A stretch of 7,901 nt of DNA from DATFMH01 sp035267045. GTDB lineage: Bacteria > Bacteroidota > Rhodothermia > Balneolales > DATFMH01. A model generated the notes under the pieces. The model saw only the letters and a list, made by a program, of their open reading frames with translations, did not search any database and was not told the origin of the DNA. The position numbers were made by a program, and so were the translations under genes. The stretch lies in assembly GCA_035267045.1 (NCBI GenBank), contig DATFMH010000045.1:1-7901 (forward strand), in the 5' to 3' direction. Shown piece after piece: positions 5,535 to 7,901 of this stretch. Positions within the stretch are counted from its first letter, which is position 1. Every line of letters starts with the position of its first letter.

Positions 5535-6719
5535 ATGGGTTTAGTAGATAATATTCAAAAGGTAGCCCAAAACGGATTTTTAAAAATATTTTCCGAATTC
5601 ACGTTCGCCGGTAATGAACTTTGGCGTATTGTAACCCTATTTCTCATAATTGTACTTGCACTTGTCGCCGGCAAAGTATCCAAATACTTATTTCAACGTG
5701 GTTCTTCCCTCTATCACAAAAAGGATAACAAGGTGTTTGCTGTGGCACTGGAGTCCCTGGCAAAATCATCTACCTTTCTCTTGTTCTCCCTCGGTTTAAA
5801 ACTGGGAACTGCATTCCTGGTCATGAGTGATTTTGTACGTAGCATAGTAGTCACCTCTACCGCTATTTTAATTATTTCCGCTATCGGTTTTGTGGTCTAT
5901 AACCTGGTAGATATTGTTGAAATATGGTTGAATCGTTTTTCCCAAAAGACCAAAAGCAAATTGGATGACATGCTGGTCCCGCTGGTGATTAAATCACTCC
6001 GGGTTACAGTCGTAATTCTTGTTTTATTGCAGGTCGCTCAGACACTCAGCGATAAACCGATAACCTCCATACTTGCCGGTCTCGGTGTTGGCGGTTTGGC
6101 CGTTGCTTTAGCTGCACAGGATACGATAAAGAACTTTTTCGGATCGCTTGTATTGTTTTCCGACAAACCCTTTGAGGTCGGTGAACGTATAACGGTTGAT
6201 GGATATGACGGCCCTGTTGAAGAAGTCGGTTTTCGTTCTACTCGTATCCGCACGCTCGACGGTCACATGGTAACAATCCCCAATGGAGAACTGGCCAACA
6301 AGACCATCCACAATATTGGTAAACGTCCCTATATAAAGAGAGTAATGACAGTAACTGTCACTTACGACACTACACCAGAAAAACTCCAAAAAGCCCTGGA
6401 TATCCTTCACGAAATTCTCGATGACCATGAAGGGATGGATCCTGAGTTCCCTCCCCGTATTTATTTCAGCGATTTTGCCAGCACATCTTTAGACATCCTT
6501 GTCATTTATTGGTACCATCCGCCTGATTACTGGCAATTCATGGAGTTCAATCAGAAAGTGAATTTTGAATTACTCAGGAGATTCAACGATGAAGGCATTG
6601 ACTTCGCATTTCCCACTCAAACAGTATATGTTGCCGGAGATCCCAACCGGCCATTTAAAGTGGATCAATTTTCCGGAAATGATGAAATAAGCCAGGATAA
6701 AAAAGATTCTCAGGACTGA
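5535..6719 (+). CDS. MscS-family small-conductance mechanosensitive channel
   Basis: This inner-membrane channel is expected to open under membrane tension and release solutes during hypo-osmotic shock; it should work as a heptamer. Hydrophobic segments lie at about 31-50, 79-97, 105-128 and 153-171. The pore-lining helix follows at about 176-205, with glycine/alanine packing (LAGLGVGGLAVALAAQD). After it come the beta domain (about 206-265, with FSDKPFEVGERI and the conserved IPNGELAN at 248-255) and the alpha/beta cytoplasmic vestibule (266-367). The last 25 residues are polar and probably disordered. At 394 residues it is longer than E. coli MscS (286), mostly through extra N-terminal membrane helices, which is common in this family. 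AAGG abuts the ATG directly, too close to act as a normal ribosome-binding site. The 3' end overlaps the convergent decarboxylase by 10 bases. Confidence 0.95.
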   Translation: MGLVDNIQKVAQNGFLKIFSEFTFAGNELWRIVTLFLIIVLALVAGKVSKYLFQRGSSLYHKKDNKVFAVALESLAKSSTFLLFSLGLKLGTAFLVMSDFVRSIVVTSTAILIISAIGFVVYNLVDIVEIWLNRFSQKTKSKLDDMLVPLVIKSLRVTVVILVLLQVAQTLSDKPITSILAGLGVGGLAVALAAQDTIKNFFGSLVLFSDKPFEVGERITVDGYDGPVEEVGFRSTRIRTLDGHMVTIPNGELANKTIHNIGKRPYIKRVMTVTVTYDTTPEKLQKALDILHEILDDHEGMDPEFPPRIYFSDFASTSLDILVIYWYHPPDYWQFMEFNQKVNFELLRRFNDEGIDFAFPTQTVYVAGDPNRPFKVDQFSGNDEISQDKKDSQD

Positions 6720-6724
6720 GTTCT
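6699..6724 (-). terminator. Possible weak terminator of the decarboxylase gene at the convergent overlap
   Basis: CTCAG-GA-CTGAG (6709-6720) is a perfect palindrome containing both stop codons. Further AGA/TCT pairing (6704-6706 with 6722-6724) flanks a mismatch. On the minus strand it is followed by AATC and six T (6704-6699), which is the order expected for an intrinsic terminator. The stem is short, so activity is uncertain. If real, the sequence is shared with the end of the channel gene. Confidence 0.3.
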
Positions 6725-7901
6725 ATCCCATAAAATATGTAGCCGTCGCATTAGCTCCGGGACAAAGTAGTGGTGTTCGGGTTTCATGAGTACGCTGCGT
6801 AAAACGGTAACATCATCCGAATCCACTTTAATATCCGGATAATGCTGCTTAAAAAAGTCAGACTCCATACGAAACAGGCTTAAATGAAGCCCCTCTTTTT
6901 TGTCATTCATACCAGCGGTAAATATCCGGCTCGATTGTTTTGAGATTGAAGAAGTACTCATATCATTTATAAGTGGAAAGTAAGCAACAATATCCAGGTC
7001 AGGCTTAATCAGCGGCCGATATTTTTCAGATGCTTTTAATGCTGAAAAGAAAGCATCAGCAGCTAAAAGGCATTGTTCAAGTATCCTCCCCAATCCTTCA
7101 TCTGCTTTCAAAGGCAAAAGTTGAAGTGTTGTCCATAATGCAACCGCAGCAGCACCGGCACGGGAACATTCAAGGCTGATTTCCCCCAGGTGTAATTCAT
7201 CTGATGAAAAATATGTGTATGGAGAATCATGTTTATAGAATTTCCCGACACCGGGATCCCGAAACAGAACACATCCACATCCATATGGTTGTAAACCGTG
7301 TTTATGAGGATCAACTACAAAACTGTCACACTCTTGAACAGCCTGCCAAACCCCATTTTTCATTAATTCATGATCAGCTAATAATTTATAAAATCCACCG
7401 TAAGCACTATCCACATGAACGCGAATCCCCTTCGACTTACAAAGTTCCAAAATATCTGGCAAATCTTCCAACAAACCCAATCCGGTTGTGCCCAACGTTA
7501 CGACAACTGTTCCAATATCATCTGCTGCATCTTGAAAAGCATTGATATTCATAACGCCCATGTTATTTGTGGGAATCTCTACACTTTTCACTCCAAGGAC
7601 TTCACACATTCTTGAATGTGTATAATGGGCCGCTGAAGAATACGCTATCATTTTATCCGGATGTGATTCCCTTGCCACCCATAATGCTTCCAGGTTGGCA
7701 ATCGTACCGCTACTTGTCAGGTGACCGAGGTATTTATCCCCATACCCAACCATCTCAGCCAATTCGGCAACGACTTCTTTCTCCATTTCGGAAGACGGCG
7801 GCCCCCCATCGAGAGCGTGATTATTGGGATTAATAGTCATTGCCAGAGAATACGCTGCCCACGCCAACTCATGCGGAGGTTTGAGCATTTGTCCGGCATA
7901 T
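6710..7901 (-). CDS. Group II PLP-dependent decarboxylase, N-terminus outside the window
   Basis: This fold-type I pyridoxal-phosphate enzyme is of the aromatic-amino-acid / glutamate / diaminobutyrate decarboxylase group (COG0076-like). It would remove the alpha-carboxyl group of an amino acid to give an amine; which one cannot be read from the sequence. Counting from the methionine at 7888, SSGTIAN (59-65) binds the cofactor phosphate, His88 in AHYTHSR stacks on the ring, Asp160 in HVDSAYGG binds the pyridine nitrogen, and Lys196 in VDPHKHG forms the Schiff base. GEISLECSRAGAAAVALW (235-252) is also typical. The reading frame stays open to the window edge and encodes family-like YAGQ before that methionine, so 7888 is not the true start. 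Roughly 50-80 residues are probably missing. The gene converges on the mscS-type gene with a 10-base overlap. Confidence 0.9.
   Translation of the reverse strand, partial: YAGQMLKPPHELAWAAYSLAMTINPNNHALDGGPPSSEMEKEVVAELAEMVGYGDKYLGHLTSSGTIANLEALWVARESHPDKMIAYSSAAHYTHSRMCEVLGVKSVEIPTNNMGVMNINAFQDAADDIGTVVVTLGTTGLGLLEDLPDILELCKSKGIRVHVDSAYGGFYKLLADHELMKNGVWQAVQECDSFVVDPHKHGLQPYGCGCVLFRDPGVGKFYKHDSPYTYFSSDELHLGEISLECSRAGAAAVALWTTLQLLPLKADEGLGRILEQCLLAADAFFSALKASEKYRPLIKPDLDIVAYFPLINDMSTSSISKQSSRIFTAGMNDKKEGLHLSLFRMESDFFKQHYPDIKVDSDDVTVLRSVLMKPEHHYFVPELMRRLHILWDRTQS

Noticed and set aside
7204..7833. Three plus-strand ORFs opposite the decarboxylase
   Set aside because: They are antisense to conserved decarboxylase motifs, including the PLP lysine region, and have low-complexity translations.
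6710..7888. Methionine at 7888 as the true start of the decarboxylase
   Set aside because: The frame is open to the window edge, encodes family-like YAGQ just before this methionine, and the family normally has a longer N-terminal part.

Overview
The window looks like an ordinary chromosomal segment from an AT-leaning bacterium of the Bacteroidota / FCB assemblage (Bacteroidota, Balneolota, Ignavibacteriota, Calditrichota, Marinimicrobia or similar). This placement is an inference. It rests on genes starting in AT-rich context with no usable Shine-Dalgarno sequence, a Bacteroidota-like promoter abutting the methyltransferase start, a large barrel-type outer-membrane protein ending in an aromatic residue, and intergenic gaps filled with short degenerate GTCGTC-, TCTGCGT- and ATCC-type repeats. 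I cannot name a genus.

Layout, left to right. Positions 1-111 are non-coding and repeat-bearing. Positions 112-918 (minus) encode a SpoU/TrmH-family RNA 2'-O-methyltransferase. Positions 919-1617 are a roughly 700-base gap. Its first third is dense in direct and inverted repeats, including a 10-bp hairpin and phased GGAT/ATCC words. The rest holds one doubtful small membrane ORF and another member of the repeat family. Positions 1618-3582 (plus) encode a secreted 654-residue probable outer-membrane beta-barrel that I cannot assign to a named family. Positions 3719-5245 (plus) encode an ALDH7 (antiquitin/AmaB-type) semialdehyde dehydrogenase, closed by a strong intrinsic terminator at 5270-5305. 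Positions 5535-6719 (plus) encode an MscS-type mechanosensitive channel. From 6710 to the right edge (minus) runs a group II PLP-dependent decarboxylase whose N-terminus lies outside the window.

The genes do not form an evident operon or a specialised system. The three plus-strand genes are separated by gaps of 136 and 289 bases, and a terminator lies in the second gap, so they are probably separate transcription units. The dehydrogenase and the decarboxylase both act on amino-acid-type substrates and could both belong to amino-acid catabolism, but they lie on opposite strands with the channel between them, so no shared pathway can be claimed. The channel and the decarboxylase converge and overlap by 10 bases inside a small palindrome holding both stop codons. 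The most unexplained content is the repeat-rich DNA on both sides of the methyltransferase gene and the unassigned outer-membrane protein. I found no CRISPR array, phage gene, transposase, tRNA, rRNA or defence system.
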